Shown here: piece after piece, positions 17,908 through 29,647 of the stretch
Layout: every line of letters starts with the position of its first letter
Position numbering within the stretch: the first letter of the stretch is position 1
Source: Magnetococcus marinus MC-1
Lineage (GTDB): Bacteria > Pseudomonadota > Magnetococcia > Magnetococcales > Magnetococcaceae
Direction of reading: 5' to 3'
Assembly: GCF_000014865.1 (NCBI RefSeq)
Contig: NC_008576.1
Span: forward strand, 3,749,001-3,813,000
DNA: 64,000 bases
Notes under the pieces: model-generated
Seen by the model: only the letters and a program-made list of their open reading frames with translations
Database searches by the model: none
Told to the model about the DNA's origin: nothing
Translations under genes and position numbers: made by a program

Positions 17908-19194
17908 ATGAATCCGTTGGCATTAACCTTTCGTCGTTTTTCCATTGCCCAACTCTTATTAGCCGCGCTCATGGTGCTGCTCACTTGTGCTGCTATGGCC
18001 ATCTATTTGGCTTCTGACATTCTTACGCAGAGATCTATTGATGAATTAGCGGCCAAGCAGGCGCGCAAGACCTCTCAATTGATTTTTCAAAGCCTCTACG
18101 GGGTGATGCAAAAAGGGTGGATTAAACATGATATTCAGGATGTCGTGACACGCATTCACTATACCTTGCCTGAGATTGACATACATTTGGTGCGCAACAA
18201 GAAACTCGCGGAGATGTTTGGCGAGAGTGAATACTCTTTGGAGCAGCGGGAACACTCCGCCCAGGTCAACCAAGTCATGGAGAGCGGGCAAGAGTTATTG
18301 CGAGCCGAGGCTGACCGGTTGCATTTTATCTACCCCTTGGTGGCCGATGAAGGGTGCATTAAGTGCCACACCAATGTGCAAGAAGGCTATGTCAACGGGG
18401 TGATCCACATTACCTTTCCTCTTAAAGAGCTTAAAGTACCGTTATCCTTTGCGCTGACCAATATCATCCATATTTTTGGGGTGATAACTCTGCTGATTTT
18501 GCTCATCCAATTTTTTGTGTTCAGACGTTTTTTTGTACAACCCATCATGAACCTTACCGAGCATATTTTAACCATACGTGAAACCCGTGAGCTACCCTCA
18601 CAAAAAACACTGCGCGACTCGCCCACGTGGTTTCGGGAGTTGCACCACCTTACGGAAAATTTTTGTGACCTGATGCAAAATTTAAACAGTGCACAAAATC
18701 GGTTACGGGATCAATCGGAGCGGGATGAGCTCACGGGGCTGTTTAACCGCCGATTTTTTAACCGCACCTTTGCCGCCGAGTTGAGCCGCGCCAAACGCTA
18801 CAAGCACTCGGTTGCGCTGTTTATGCTGGATCTCAATGGTTTTAAACCCATTAATGACACCTACGGCCATGGTGCCGGGGATGCGATTTTACAAGCCTTG
18901 GGTCGGGAGATGCAGAACAAGTTGCGGGATAACGATATTATTGCCCGTGTGGGGGGGGATGAGTTTGTGGTGTTAGCGCCTGAGATTGGCAGTCAGGGAG
19001 CCAGCCAGTTTGAAGAGAAACTGCGTAGTTTAATTGAACAAACCACCATTGTTTATGAAGGGGAGCAGCTTAGTGTGGGCACCAGTATAGGGGTTGCCCT
19101 CTACCCCGATCATGGGGATGAGGCCAAGCAGCTACTGGATTTTGCCGACGAGGCCATGTATGCCGATAAACGCCGCCGTAAAGGGTTAGCGTAA
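17908..19194 (+). CDS. Membrane diguanylate cyclase with periplasmic CxxCH sensor
   Basis: A 428-residue protein predicted to make c-di-GMP. Membrane segments lie at about 14-36 and 181-205. The periplasmic loop carries C150-x-x-C153-H154 (GCIKCH), a c-type haem motif, placed as in the sensor kinase at 14452. The C-terminal GGDEF domain has an intact GGDEF active site at 349-353 and an RxxD product-inhibition site (RDND) five residues before it, so it should be catalytically active and feedback-inhibited. It lies downstream of the kinase/regulator pair on the same strand but after 215 bases, so it is probably a separate transcript. Haem attachment is inferred. Confidence 0.9.
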   Translation: MNPLALTFRRFSIAQLLLAALMVLLTCAAMAIYLASDILTQRSIDELAAKQARKTSQLIFQSLYGVMQKGWIKHDIQDVVTRIHYTLPEIDIHLVRNKKLAEMFGESEYSLEQREHSAQVNQVMESGQELLRAEADRLHFIYPLVADEGCIKCHTNVQEGYVNGVIHITFPLKELKVPLSFALTNIIHIFGVITLLILLIQFFVFRRFFVQPIMNLTEHILTIRETRELPSQKTLRDSPTWFRELHHLTENFCDLMQNLNSAQNRLRDQSERDELTGLFNRRFFNRTFAAELSRAKRYKHSVALFMLDLNGFKPINDTYGHGAGDAILQALGREMQNKLRDNDIIARVGGDEFVVLAPEIGSQGASQFEEKLRSLIEQTTIVYEGEQLSVGTSIGVALYPDHGDEAKQLLDFADEAMYADKRRRKGLA

Positions 19195-19329
19195 CCTCAC
19201 CCCGCTGCCCTTCCCTCATTGACCCATTCTCAACCAACAAGCGGCCTAACTATCCTGCAAAGCGGGGCGGCTTCAGGCCGCCCGTCTCTGCGCTGCCACG
19301 GTGTAAAGGTGGCTCCGTCTCACTTCAGA

Positions 19330-19656
19330 CTAGGCGTGTAAACTTCTTGCCGCTGCACCCCATGGGTGGGCGTGCAGATTGGCCTGTTGCAACTGCATAG
19401 CCCCATCTTCCATGCCGTTTACCGCCTCCATCCGTGCCACCAGCCCCTCTAAATGGGCACGATTGCGACACACTTGAGCGCTGCACTGGGGGCATGCTTC
19501 GTGTTGCACCTGCATCTGTGCCAGGGAGGGTAAGGTATCGAAGATCTGGCACAGACTGGTTCGTGCGCTCGGTGCGCCTGTTTGCTCACTGAGCAACTGG
19601 GCGATGGAGGCTTTAATCACCAGCATGGCGTCCCGTTCATAGCCACACACTTCCAT
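19330..19656 (-). CDS. Small cysteine-containing protein, unknown function
   Basis: A 108-residue cytoplasmic protein with no signal peptide. It has the cluster CPQCSAQVC near residues 55-63 plus cysteines near residues 4 and 36, which could bind zinc or an iron-sulfur cluster. GGGAGAA is placed well for ATG 19656; the in-frame upstream start at 19674 is not needed. No family is recognised. It stands alone between the diguanylate cyclase and the guaA region. Confidence 0.55.
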   Translation of the reverse strand: MEVCGYERDAMLVIKASIAQLLSEQTGAPSARTSLCQIFDTLPSLAQMQVQHEACPQCSAQVCRNRAHLEGLVARMEAVNGMEDGAMQLQQANLHAHPWGAAARSLHA

Positions 19657-20031
19657 ACTCTTTCTCCCAACCAAAATTTTCCCCGGCAGCCAAGCTTAGG
19701 CGAACCCTTTCAGAACGCCTTTATTGTAACTTTACTGTGAAGTTTATGAAACCGATTTTTGACTTATGTGACAAGATTTCACATTGGGCCGATTTTCACT
19801 CCATGGCTTCACGGTCCAAGCCTGCCGGCTAAGGCCGTCTATAAGCTGGGCAACCGCCCTCTGAATGGGTATTTTTTAGCCATCTATGGGAGGGGGATTG
19901 GCGTTTTTATCCGCACACTTTGGACAACGGTGGGCAAGCTCAAAAAAAAACCTCTATTAGCCTTGACTAATAGGTATATTTTTTTTAGGATGCCGCTCCG
20001 TTAATAACCCCTCAATTGAAGGAGACACCCC
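19657..20031 (+). other. Intergenic region; no convincing gene
   Basis: About 375 AT-rich bases. It contains a small dyad at 19954-19973 and the ribosome site GAAGGAGA of the small peptide gene at 20032. A possible 81-residue frame here has a TTG start and no ribosome site and was rejected. Confidence 0.4.
19954..19973. promoter_or_regulatory. Inverted repeat upstream of the small peptide gene
   Basis: CTATTAG-N6-CTAATAG, a perfect 7-bp dyad, ending about 58 bases before the ATG at 20032. It is a candidate operator and sits where a promoter would be expected. Confidence 0.35.
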
Positions 20032-20115
20032 ATGGACGGCGTGACCCCCTTGATCGTGGATGTTGGAATTTGGTCGTTTTTAGTGTTGCTGTGGTTTCTG
20101 GGTATGGCCTATTAG
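20032..20115 (+). CDS. Small membrane peptide, 27 residues
   Basis: A 27-residue open frame with an excellent ribosome site (GAAGGAGA, 7 bases before the ATG) and a strong terminator 35 bases after its stop, so it looks like a complete small transcription unit. The product has an acidic N-terminus and one hydrophobic helix rich in Trp, Leu and Val from about residue 7 to 27. Such peptides are often subunits of membrane complexes, for example the CydX type, or regulators of transporters; nothing here identifies the partner. Confidence 0.55.
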   Translation: MDGVTPLIVDVGIWSFLVLLWFLGMAY

Positions 20116-20150
20116 TCCGTTATCCATGAAGCCCGCCCCTTTGGGGAAAC

Positions 20151-20184
20151 AAAAAAAGTCCCGCCAACCGGCGGGACTTTTTTT
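20151..20184. terminator. Bidirectional terminator between the small peptide gene and guaA
   Basis: A perfect 15-bp inverted repeat (20151-20165 with 20170-20184) with an AACC loop. The core is GTCCCGCC/GGCGGGAC and each arm ends in seven A or T, so it can act on both strands. Confidence 0.92.
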
Positions 20185-20215
20185 ATGGTGAAACCTCATA
20201 TGGAGGAATAGCAGA

Positions 20216-21784
20216 CTACTCCCACTCAATGGTGCCGGGGGGCTTGCTGGTAATGTCGTAGGTGACGCGGTTAATGCCGTCAATCTCGTTGATGATGCGG
20301 TTGGCAATGTGGCTCAGCAGATCATGGGGCATAGGGTACCAAGTGGCGGTCATAAAATCCTTGGTCTCCACCGCACGCAAAGCCACCACATAATCATAGG
20401 TGCGACCATCCCCCATCACCCCAACACTCTTCACCGGCAAAAACACTGTAAACGCCTGAGAAATACGCTCATAGTGGCCCGATGCATAGAGCTCATCCAT
20501 ATAAATGGCATCCGCCCGGCGTAACAGATCCGCATACTCCTTTTTAACCTCACCCAAAATCCGTACCCCTAAACCAGGACCCGGAAAGGGATGACGAAAC
20601 ACCATGCGATGCGGCAAACCCAACTCCAAGCCAACCTTACGCACCTCATCCTTAAACAGCTCCCGCAGCGGCTCCAACAGCTTGAGCTGCATATCCTCCG
20701 GCAAGCCCCCTACATTGTGATGAGACTTAATATTGGTCGCCTTGCCGGTTTTGGTACCCGCCGACTCCACCACATCCGGATAGATCGTGCCCTGCGCCAG
20801 CCATTTGGCATTCTCGATCTTGCCCGCCTCCTCATCAAAGATCTCAATAAAAGTGTGACCAATGATCTTGCGCTTCTTCTCTGGATCAGACACCCCCGCC
20901 AACTTGCCCAAAAAACGCGCCTCAGCATCCACACGGATCACCTTTACCCCCATATTTTGGGCAAAGGTCTCCATCACCTGATCCCCCTCATTCAAGCGCA
21001 ACAGGCCATTATCCACAAACACACAGGTCAGCTGCTCGCCAATGGCCCGGTGCAGCAGCGCCGCCACCACCGAGCTATCTACCCCACCCGATAGACCCAA
21101 AATAACCTTGTCATCCCCCACCAAGGCCCGAACCCGCTCCACCTCATACTCAATAAACCCATCCGATGTCCACAAACCGTGACACCCACAAATGGTGCGC
21201 ACAAAATTATGGATCAAACGCTCACCATTATCGGTATGGTTGACCTCGGGATGAAACTGCACCCCATACATATGGGTCGCCTCATTCGCCATGGCCGCAA
21301 GGGGGGCATTCAGGGTCGATGCGGTGGTCACAAACCCCTTGGGCAGCATCTCAACATGGTCGCCGTGGCTCATCCACACGGTGCTTTTGGCGCCGGCTTC
21401 AACAAACCCCTCAAACAATGCTCCAACCTGCCCCGCACACGCCTGAATTTCCGCACGACCATACTCGCGCTTATCGCTGGGGGCCACAGTGCCGCCAAAA
21501 TGACGCCCCAACAACTGCATGCCATAACAAATGCCCAATACCGGCACACCCAAAGCCATCACCGCATCATTCAGCTCAGCGGCACCAACATCATAGACCG
21601 ATTGATGCCCACCAGAGAGGATAACCCCCTGCGGATTAAAGGCTCTAACGGCCTCCGCTGCCATCTCATGACCATGGATTTCACAATAGACCTGGGTCTC
21701 CCGCACCCGCCGCGCAATAAGCTGGGTATACTGAGAACCGTAATCCAGAATAAGGATCTTTTCCGAATGCAGCGCGTCTGACAT
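20216..21784 (-). CDS. guaA: GMP synthase (glutamine-hydrolysing)
   Basis: Converts XMP to GMP with glutamine and ATP, the last step of guanine nucleotide synthesis. The 522-residue product has the class I amidotransferase domain (nucleophile in [10 protein letters not shown], His/Glu in HPEVNHT), the ATP pyrophosphatase P-loop LSGGVDSS, and the dimerisation domain ending in KPPGTIEWE, all at normal length. ATG 21784 is used; an upstream TTG at 21817 would add an unrelated leader. guaB lies 102 bases upstream on the same strand, as in many proteobacteria, and rlmE precedes guaB, so the three are a likely operon. Confidence 0.97.
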   Translation of the reverse strand: MSDALHSEKILILDYGSQYTQLIARRVRETQVYCEIHGHEMAAEAVRAFNPQGVILSGGHQSVYDVGAAELNDAVMALGVPVLGICYGMQLLGRHFGGTVAPSDKREYGRAEIQACAGQVGALFEGFVEAGAKSTVWMSHGDHVEMLPKGFVTTASTLNAPLAAMANEATHMYGVQFHPEVNHTDNGERLIHNFVRTICGCHGLWTSDGFIEYEVERVRALVGDDKVILGLSGGVDSSVVAALLHRAIGEQLTCVFVDNGLLRLNEGDQVMETFAQNMGVKVIRVDAEARFLGKLAGVSDPEKKRKIIGHTFIEIFDEEAGKIENAKWLAQGTIYPDVVESAGTKTGKATNIKSHHNVGGLPEDMQLKLLEPLRELFKDEVRKVGLELGLPHRMVFRHPFPGPGLGVRILGEVKKEYADLLRRADAIYMDELYASGHYERISQAFTVFLPVKSVGVMGDGRTYDYVVALRAVETKDFMTATWYPMPHDLLSHIANRIINEIDGINRVTYDITSKPPGTIEWE

Positions 21785-21886
21785 AGCAATATCCAGAGTG
21801 AAGGCTAAGGGTGACAAGCGGGCGGGAGCTCCGGGGGGGGCACTTTCGCCCCCACAAAAATTGACCTGAACGGCCTCTAAGCCCGA

Positions 21887-23368
<1,482 letters not shown>

Positions 23369-23386
23369 TTAGGGAGCCTGAGCAGG

Positions 23387-24046
23387 TTAGCCTTTAAAGC
23401 CCATACCCACTAGGTAGTGTTCTGGACTGCGGCTACGGCTGGAGTCGGGCTTAACCACCTTCACCACCGTGAACATGGCGCGGGCCTGCTTAACCATGTC
23501 ATGGAAACCGGGTCCATTAAAAAGTTTCACGGCGAAATTACCGCCTGTTTTTAGATTTTCTTCCACAAACTGAAAGGCCGCCTCGGCCAACGCCTCGCCC
23601 CGCAACTGGTCCGCCGATTTAACCCCGCACATATTGGGGGCCATATCCGACAACACCACATCCACCCGCCCTTCGTGCAACAGCCCTTGCAACTGGGCCA
23701 GCATCGCGTCGTCCAAAAAATCCCCCACCAGGATCTCCGCCCCCGGTACCGGGTCCATCGCCAACAGGTCTATACCCACCACCGAACCCTCTACCCCCGC
23801 CAACTTAACCGCAACCTGGGTCCACCCCCCTGGGGCAGCACCCAGCTCCACCACATTGGCCCCCACAGGGATCAACAACAGGCTCTTACCGTCCTCTTTC
23901 ACCACCTCTTGCAGCTCCATCAGCTTATAGGCCGCACGGGAGCGATAGCCTTCACGACGCGCTTGCTGCACGTAGGGGTCATTATGGTGCTCTCTAAGCC
24001 ACCGTTTGCTGCTGGGACGCTGCTTAGCCACAGGCTTATTGTCCAA
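23387..24046 (-). CDS. rlmE: 23S rRNA (uridine-2'-O-)-methyltransferase RlmE/FtsJ
   Basis: Methylates U2552 in the A loop of 23S rRNA. The 219-residue product has the N-terminal basic region ending in YRSRAAYKL, the SAM motif VELGAAPGGWTQVA, the acidic motif LSDMAPN and the later lysine in FAVKLF; with the K in RAAYKL and the E in SRSRSPEHYLV these give the K-D-K-E tetrad of 2'-O-methyltransferases. The start is a TTG with no strong ribosome site; no ATG fits in this frame, so the N-terminus is uncertain by a few residues. It leads the guaB-guaA block. Confidence 0.93.
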   Translation of the reverse strand: MDNKPVAKQRPSSKRWLREHHNDPYVQQARREGYRSRAAYKLMELQEVVKEDGKSLLLIPVGANVVELGAAPGGWTQVAVKLAGVEGSVVGIDLLAMDPVPGAEILVGDFLDDAMLAQLQGLLHEGRVDVVLSDMAPNMCGVKSADQLRGEALAEAAFQFVEENLKTGGNFAVKLFNGPGFHDMVKQARAMFTVVKVVKPDSSRSRSPEHYLVGMGFKG

Positions 24047-24219
24047 TAAAAGTTACATCGCGCCCTAAGACACCATGCCACGGAACGCTGAAAAAGGCGG
24101 TTATTATACACTTTAATACAAACAAATTCAGCCCATTTTTAGAGACTCGATCGACCTTGTTCCACGGCACCCAGCCGCTTGTTCTCCCCATCCCCCCTGA
24201 GCCAGGATGGTGGCCCCAC

Positions 24220-24263
24220 AAAAAACAGATGGGGGAGAGACGTCAAAACATCTCTCCCCCACC
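24220..24263 (-). terminator. Rho-independent terminator of greA
   Basis: An 11-bp stem (24232-24242 with 24253-24263) of TGGGGGAGAGA and its complement. On the minus strand it is followed by a T-rich run at 24220-24229. It separates greA from rlmE. Confidence 0.85.
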
Positions 24264-24285
24264 CTGACGATCCCATTTTAACCGT

Positions 24286-24759
24286 TCAAAAGGTGATCTC
24301 AACCACCTCAAAATGGCGGGTACCACCGGGGGCGCGCACCTCGATAGAGTCGCCGGCCTCCTTACCAATCATACCCCGTGCCATGGGGCTGGAGATGGAG
24401 ATCTTACCCTTCTCCAAATCCGCCTCTTCATCGCCCACGATGTGGTAGGTGGACTCCTCTTCCGTATCTTCATCAATCACAGTTACTTTGGCCCCAAACA
24501 CAATGCGGCTAGAGTTAAGGCGACTGGTATCAATCACCTCGGCACTGGCTAACATCCCTTCTAGCTTGGCGATACGGCCCTCATTAAAGCTCTGCTGCTC
24601 CTTAGCGGCATGGTACTCTGCATTTTCTGACAGATCGCCATGGGCTCGCGCCTCTTCAATGGCCGCGATAATACGTTTGCGGTCGGTGGTTTTGCGGCGC
24701 TTGAGCTCCTCTTTGAGTTGCTGGGCACCTTCTAAAGTCATGGGTACTTTTGGATTCAT
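24286..24759 (-). CDS. greA: Transcription elongation factor GreA
   Basis: GreA stimulates the cleavage activity of backtracked RNA polymerase. The 157-residue product has the N-terminal coiled coil with the acidic tip ([18 protein letters not shown]), which reaches the polymerase active site, and the C-terminal FKBP-like domain ending VEVVEITF. Start ATG 24759 is chosen because AAAGGTAG precedes it and the family begins here; the frame stays open upstream to 24864 with no similarity. It lies after the carAB terminator and before its own, so it is a single-gene unit. Confidence 0.96.
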   Translation of the reverse strand: MNPKVPMTLEGAQQLKEELKRRKTTDRKRIIAAIEEARAHGDLSENAEYHAAKEQQSFNEGRIAKLEGMLASAEVIDTSRLNSSRIVFGAKVTVIDEDTEEESTYHIVGDEEADLEKGKISISSPMARGMIGKEAGDSIEVRAPGGTRHFEVVEITF

Positions 24760-24885
24760 GATTCTACCTTTGCAAGCCTTTTCCAACCGGTCGCCAACGG
24801 ATGACGGCTCCGGTCCCTGCCGACCTAAACCCTGCATAAGCAGTGCTTGACAGGCTTGGATCAACCGTTAGGTTTATGAATAAAC

Positions 24886-24917
24886 ACGGCGACGCATCCT
24901 TAGGGATGCGTCGCCGT
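24886..24917 (-). terminator. Rho-independent terminator of carAB
   Basis: A perfect 14-bp stem (24886-24899 with 24904-24917) and a TTAG loop, 35 bases after the carB stop. On the minus strand it is followed by GTTTATTC, a moderate U tract. Confidence 0.8.
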
Positions 24918-24951
24918 AGTGAATCAGTTATGTCGGATTGACCGCGGCGTG

Positions 24952-27900
24952 TCAATAGTAATCTTGCAAAGCCTTGCAACTAAAGTCCCCGGCCCGCATC
25001 GCTTCCATGGCCGAAACCGCCGCCCGCATACCCGCAACCGTCGTAAAATAGGGGATTTTACTCATCAGCGCCGTACGACGAATGGGGAAGGAGTCTTCCA
25101 ACGCCCGTTTGTCCTGTGTGGTATTAAAGACCAGCGCCACCTCATTGCTCTTCATTTGATCCACAATGTGGGGGCGACCTTCAGTCACCTTATTCACGGT
25201 CTCCACAGGCACCCCCTCCCCTTCCAGGAAGCGGGCGGTGCCGCTGGTGGCGCTTAGTTTATAGCCCATCTCCACCAGACGTTTGGCTGGCATCACAATG
25301 GCGTGTTTGTCCTCATCCTTAACGGAGATAAAGATGCGCTGGTTGGCACACTTGCCCGCCATGGGCAAATAGACCCCAGCCCCCTCTTGGGCCTTGGCAA
25401 AAGCCGCCCCAAAGGTATCCGCCAGCCCCATCACCTCGCCGGTGGATTTCATCTCCGGCCCCAACACGGGGTCCACATTCATAAACTTCTCAAAAGGGAA
25501 GACCGCCTCTTTAACCGCCACATGCCCCAGCTTGGGTGAGTGGGTTAACCCCAACTCTTGCAAGCTTTCTCCCGCCATGACCCGCGCGGCCAGCTTGGCA
25601 AAGGGCACCCCTGTCGCCTTGGAGACAAAGGGCACCGTGCGGGACGCACGAGGGTTGACCTCCAGAATGTAGACCGCCCCCTTTTGGATCGCAAACTGAA
25701 TATTCATCAACCCTTTGACTTCCAGCGCGGCGGCCAACATTTTGGTTTGCCGCTCGATCTCATTGATCAGATCCAGCCCCACCGAATAGGGCGGCAACGA
25801 GCACGCCGAGTCGCCGGAATGCACACCAGCCTCCTCAATGTGCTCCATAATGCCTGCCACCACCGCCGTTTTGCCGTCAGCAATACAGTCCACATCAATC
25901 TCAATGGCATCCCTGAGAAAGTGGTCAATCAGCACAGGGTGGTCCGGCGAAGCCTGCACCGCCGTGCGCATATAGCGCTCCAGATCCTTCACATCGTGTA
26001 CAATTTCCATGGCTCGCCCACCCAACACATAGGATGGCCGTACCACCACCGGGAAACCAATGGCCTCCGCCTCGCGAATCGCCTCTTGCTCAGAGCGGGC
26101 AATACCATTAGGGGGCTGACGCAAGCCCAACTTTTGCAGCAAGACCTGAAAACGTTCCCGATCCTCGGCCACATCAATGGCCTCGGGCGTGGTGCCGATA
26201 ATGGGCACCCCGGCAGCCTCCAACCGTTTCGCCAGCTTGAGGGGGGTTTGACCACCAAATTGCACGATCACCCCGTCGGGCTTCTCGATATCCACAATGG
26301 TCATCACATCTTCAAAGGTAAGCGGCTCAAAGTAGAGACGGTCCGAGGTGTCATAATCGGTGGAGACGGTCTCAGGATTACAGTTGACCATAATGGTCTC
26401 ATAATCCACATCCCGCAGGGCAAAGGCCGCATGCACACAGCAATAATCAAACTCAATACCCTGACCAATGCGGTTAGGGCCGCCGCCTAAGATCATGATT
26501 TTTTTACGGCTACTTGGTGCAGCCTCACATACTTGCTCATAGGTGGCGTAGAGGTAGGCGGTCTGCGAGGCAAACTCGGCCCCACAGGTATCCACCCGTT
26601 TAAACACCGGCACCACACCATGGGTCAAGCGGCTGGTCCGTACCGCTGTGTCACTGGTTTGGGTAAGGCGAGCCAAGCGGGCATCGGAGAAGCCCATCTC
26701 TTTAAGCTCACGCAGGCGGGGGATGGAGATATTCTCAAAGCTCACCCCACGAATAGAGGCTTCCGCCTCCACAATCTGCTGAATTTGATCCAGGAACCAA
26801 GGGTCAATGGCAGTCACGCGATTTAACCACTCCAGATCCTTACCTTGGCGAAACGCCTCGGCCACATAAAGGATGCGATCTGGGCCAGGATTATGTAGCC
26901 GCTCTTCCAGCACCGCTTCCCAGCTCTCATCCGCCACATCCAAAATTTCGCCAAAGCCATCCAGGCCGATCTCCATGGAGCGCAATGCCTTTTGCAAGGA
27001 CTCCTTAAAGGTACGCCCGATGGCCATCGCCTCGCCCACCGACTTCATTTGGGTGGTCAGCAGGGCGCTGGCTTGGGGGAATTTTTCAAAGGTAAAGCGG
27101 GGGATCTTGGTCACCACATAGTCGATGGTGGGCTCAAACGACGCCGGGGTTACGCCGGTAATGTCGTTCATAATCTCCGGCAGGGTATAACCAATGGCCA
27201 GCTTGGCGGCTACTTTGGCGATGGGAAAACCGGTTGCCTTAGAAGCCAATGCCGACGAGCGGGAGACCCGTGGGTTCATCTCAATGACCACCAGCCGCCC
27301 ATTTTCTGGATGGATGGCAAACTGCACATTAGAACCGCCGGTATCCACACCGATCTCACGCAGCACCGCGATGGAGACATCCCGCAGAATCTGATACTCT
27401 TTATCGGTCAAGGTCTGGGCCGGAGCCACGGTAATGGAGTCCCCGGTATGCACCCCCATGGGGTCAAAGTTTTCGATGGAACAGACGATGATGGCGTTAT
27501 CCAGACGATCCCGCACCACCTCCATCTCAAACTCTTTCCAGCCCAGCACCGACTCTTCCACCAACACCTCTGTGGTGGGCGAGGCGGCCAAACCACGGCG
27601 GATAATCTCCTCGAACTCTTCCGAGTTATAAGCGATGCCGCCGCCGGTCCCCCCCAGGGTAAAGCTGGGGCGGATAATGGTGGGGTAACCGACCTCTGTC
27701 TGGATCTCCCACGCCTCTTCCATGGAGTGGGCAAAGCCAGATTTGGGCATCTCTAGGCCAATATCATCCATGGCCTGTTTGAAACGTTCGCGATCCTCCG
27801 CTTTGCTGATGGCATCCCGCGAGGCACCAATGAGCTCCACATTGTACTGCTCCAGCACCCCCGCATCGGCCAAGTTAAGGGCCATGTTCAGGGCGGTCTG

Positions 27901-28176
27901 CCCCCCCATGGTGGGGAGAATCGCATCGGGGCGCTCTTTGGCGATAATGCGCGTCACCGACGCCAAGGTGATCGGCTCCACATAGGTACGGTCGGCCAGC
28001 TCGGGATCGGTCATGATGGTGGCGGGGTTGGAGTTCACCAACACCACTTCATAACCCTCTTCTTTTAGAGCTTTACAAGCTTGTGCACCTGAATAGTCGA
28101 ACTCACAAGCCTGCCCGATGACGATGGGTCCCGAGCCAATGAGCATGATTTTTTTTAGATCGGTACGTTTGGGCAT
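24952..28176 (-). CDS. carB: Carbamoyl-phosphate synthase large subunit
   Basis: Makes carbamoyl phosphate from bicarbonate, ammonia and two ATP, for pyrimidine and arginine synthesis. The 1074-residue product has both homologous synthetase halves, each with the ATP-grasp fold. [17 protein letters not shown] begins the first half and [16 protein letters not shown] the second. The C-terminal allosteric domain begins near [19 protein letters not shown]. Length is typical for bacteria. carA ends 21 bases upstream, so the two subunits are co-transcribed in carA-carB order. Confidence 0.98.
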   Translation of the reverse strand: MPKRTDLKKIMLIGSGPIVIGQACEFDYSGAQACKALKEEGYEVVLVNSNPATIMTDPELADRTYVEPITLASVTRIIAKERPDAILPTMGGQTALNMALNLADAGVLEQYNVELIGASRDAISKAEDRERFKQAMDDIGLEMPKSGFAHSMEEAWEIQTEVGYPTIIRPSFTLGGTGGGIAYNSEEFEEIIRRGLAASPTTEVLVEESVLGWKEFEMEVVRDRLDNAIIVCSIENFDPMGVHTGDSITVAPAQTLTDKEYQILRDVSIAVLREIGVDTGGSNVQFAIHPENGRLVVIEMNPRVSRSSALASKATGFPIAKVAAKLAIGYTLPEIMNDITGVTPASFEPTIDYVVTKIPRFTFEKFPQASALLTTQMKSVGEAMAIGRTFKESLQKALRSMEIGLDGFGEILDVADESWEAVLEERLHNPGPDRILYVAEAFRQGKDLEWLNRVTAIDPWFLDQIQQIVEAEASIRGVSFENISIPRLRELKEMGFSDARLARLTQTSDTAVRTSRLTHGVVPVFKRVDTCGAEFASQTAYLYATYEQVCEAAPSSRKKIMILGGGPNRIGQGIEFDYCCVHAAFALRDVDYETIMVNCNPETVSTDYDTSDRLYFEPLTFEDVMTIVDIEKPDGVIVQFGGQTPLKLAKRLEAAGVPIIGTTPEAIDVAEDRERFQVLLQKLGLRQPPNGIARSEQEAIREAEAIGFPVVVRPSYVLGGRAMEIVHDVKDLERYMRTAVQASPDHPVLIDHFLRDAIEIDVDCIADGKTAVVAGIMEHIEEAGVHSGDSACSLPPYSVGLDLINEIERQTKMLAAALEVKGLMNIQFAIQKGAVYILEVNPRASRTVPFVSKATGVPFAKLAARVMAGESLQELGLTHSPKLGHVAVKEAVFPFEKFMNVDPVLGPEMKSTGEVMGLADTFGAAFAKAQEGAGVYLPMAGKCANQRIFISVKDEDKHAIVMPAKRLVEMGYKLSATSGTARFLEGEGVPVETVNKVTEGRPHIVDQMKSNEVALVFNTTQDKRALEDSFPIRRTALMSKIPYFTTVAGMRAAVSAMEAMRAGDFSCKALQDYY

Positions 28177-28197
28177 GGCGTCCTCTAAACCCTTCGA

Positions 28198-29337
28198 TTA
28201 GCGCATCAGATCGGCGAACTGTTTGAACAGGTAGTGGGCATCGTGGGGGCCGGGGCTGGCCTCGGGGTGATACTGCACCGAGAAGACCGGCTTATCCTTC
28301 ATGCGCACCCCTTCCACACTGCCATCAAACAGGGAGCGATGGGTTACCTCCAGCGTGTCGGGCAGTGCGCTATCTGAAACCACAAAACCATGGTTCTGAC
28401 TGGTGACTTCCACCACACCGGTGGAGAGGTTTTGCACCGGATGGTTACCACCACGATGACCAAATTTCATCTTTAAGGTCTGCGCACCCAGGGCCAAGCA
28501 GAGCATTTGGTGGCCCAGACAGATACCAAAGATGGGGATTTTGGTCTCTAACAAGGCGCGGATGGTACGCACGCCGTGTTTGACAGCATCAGGGTCGCCG
28601 GGGCCATTGGAGAGGAAAATACCGTCGGGGTTGCCCGCCAGGATTTTTTCGGCTGGGGTATCGGTGGGCACCACGGTAAGGTCACAACCCGCCTGCACCA
28701 AACCGCGCAGGATGTTGTGCTTGACCCCAAAGTCCATCACCGTTACCCGCTTGCGGTTGCTCCCGCTTTCGATCTGCCGGTAGCCCTGTTCCAAGTCCCA
28801 CAGCCCCTGTTGCCAAGGGTAGGGTGTTTGGCAACTGACCTCCCCGGTAAGATCCATCCCCGCCAATCCGGGAAAGCTCTTGGCTTTGGCAATCAAGTTT
28901 TCGGTATTAAAATCCAGGGTAGAGAGCACCCCGCGCATGGCCCCTTTATCCCGCAGGTGCGAAACCAAGGCGCGGGTATCAATGCCTTCAATCGCGGGAA
29001 TATTATGGCGGGTTAAAAAGACCGACAGACTCTCCTGAGCCCGCCAGCTACTGAAGCGGCGGGCGGATTCCTTGACAATAAAGCCGCGAATCCAGGGGCG
29101 TCGGGACTCCATATCCTCTGGGTTGATGCCCACATTACCAATTTGGGTATAGGTCATGGTGACGATCTGTCCCGCATAGGAGGGATCGCTCATAATCTCC
29201 TGATACCCGGTCATGGAGGTGTTAAAACAGACCTCCCCTACCTGTTCAGTTTGGGCACCAAGGGAGCGCCCATCAAAACGGGTGCCGTCTTCTAGAACCA
29301 AAACCGCGCGGCCTTGATTGGATTGCTGCATGTTCAA
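28198..29337 (-). CDS. carA: Carbamoyl-phosphate synthase small (glutaminase) subunit
   Basis: Hydrolyses glutamine and channels ammonia to CarB. The protein of about 379 residues has the N-terminal domain (LVLEDGTRFDGRSLG, FNTSMTGYQEI) and the class I glutamine amidotransferase domain with its nucleophile in GICLGHQM and the His/Glu pair in YHPEASPGP. Two starts are 6 bases apart: TTG 29337, well spaced from GGAG, and ATG 29331. I give the longer form. The divergent PDZ gene begins about 310 bases away. Confidence 0.97.
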   Translation of the reverse strand: MNMQQSNQGRAVLVLEDGTRFDGRSLGAQTEQVGEVCFNTSMTGYQEIMSDPSYAGQIVTMTYTQIGNVGINPEDMESRRPWIRGFIVKESARRFSSWRAQESLSVFLTRHNIPAIEGIDTRALVSHLRDKGAMRGVLSTLDFNTENLIAKAKSFPGLAGMDLTGEVSCQTPYPWQQGLWDLEQGYRQIESGSNRKRVTVMDFGVKHNILRGLVQAGCDLTVVPTDTPAEKILAGNPDGIFLSNGPGDPDAVKHGVRTIRALLETKIPIFGICLGHQMLCLALGAQTLKMKFGHRGGNHPVQNLSTGVVEVTSQNHGFVVSDSALPDTLEVTHRSLFDGSVEGVRMKDKPVFSVQYHPEASPGPHDAHYLFKQFADLMR

Positions 29338-29647
29338 AGTGTATGCTCCGGCGTTGGGACGGGGTGGTTACTGCGGCCCCTTCACGATGACATGATGGAC
29401 TTTTTTAAAAGCGTGCCGCCGCTTATACTCTTTTTCGTTACTTTCGTCAATAAGCGTTACTTAGACAGCGCCGCTTGTAGAGCATACGAAAAAATGGTTT
29501 AAATGAATAGCTTGTTCCGCGACAGAGGGGGCATCATTACGGTGAATGGGATTTTTTCACCGGGTGTTCGCAAAAAATTCAAGCGATTCACACATCCATT
29601 CAATCCTTTGCAGCAGGCATAGGGTTGGATTAAAGGAGAAGGCTACC
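29338..29647. other. Divergent intergenic region between carA and the PDZ gene
   Basis: About 310 bases with no credible gene. It should hold both promoters. I see no clear riboswitch or operator; the AAAGGAGA ribosome site of the PDZ gene lies at its right end. Confidence 0.4.

Noticed and set aside
19265-19283. GGGCGGC/GCCGCCC hairpin after the diguanylate cyclase as a terminator
   Set aside because: A stable stem, but it has no T tract on either side and lies about 70 bases after the stop, so I did not list it as a terminator.
19963-19980. TTGACT and TATATT near each other as a sigma-70 promoter
   Set aside because: The spacer is only 6 bases, far too short for a functional -35/-10 pair.
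19759-20004. 81-residue plus-strand frame before the small peptide
   Set aside because: TTG start without a ribosome site, contains the dyad at 19954-19973, and shows no family features.
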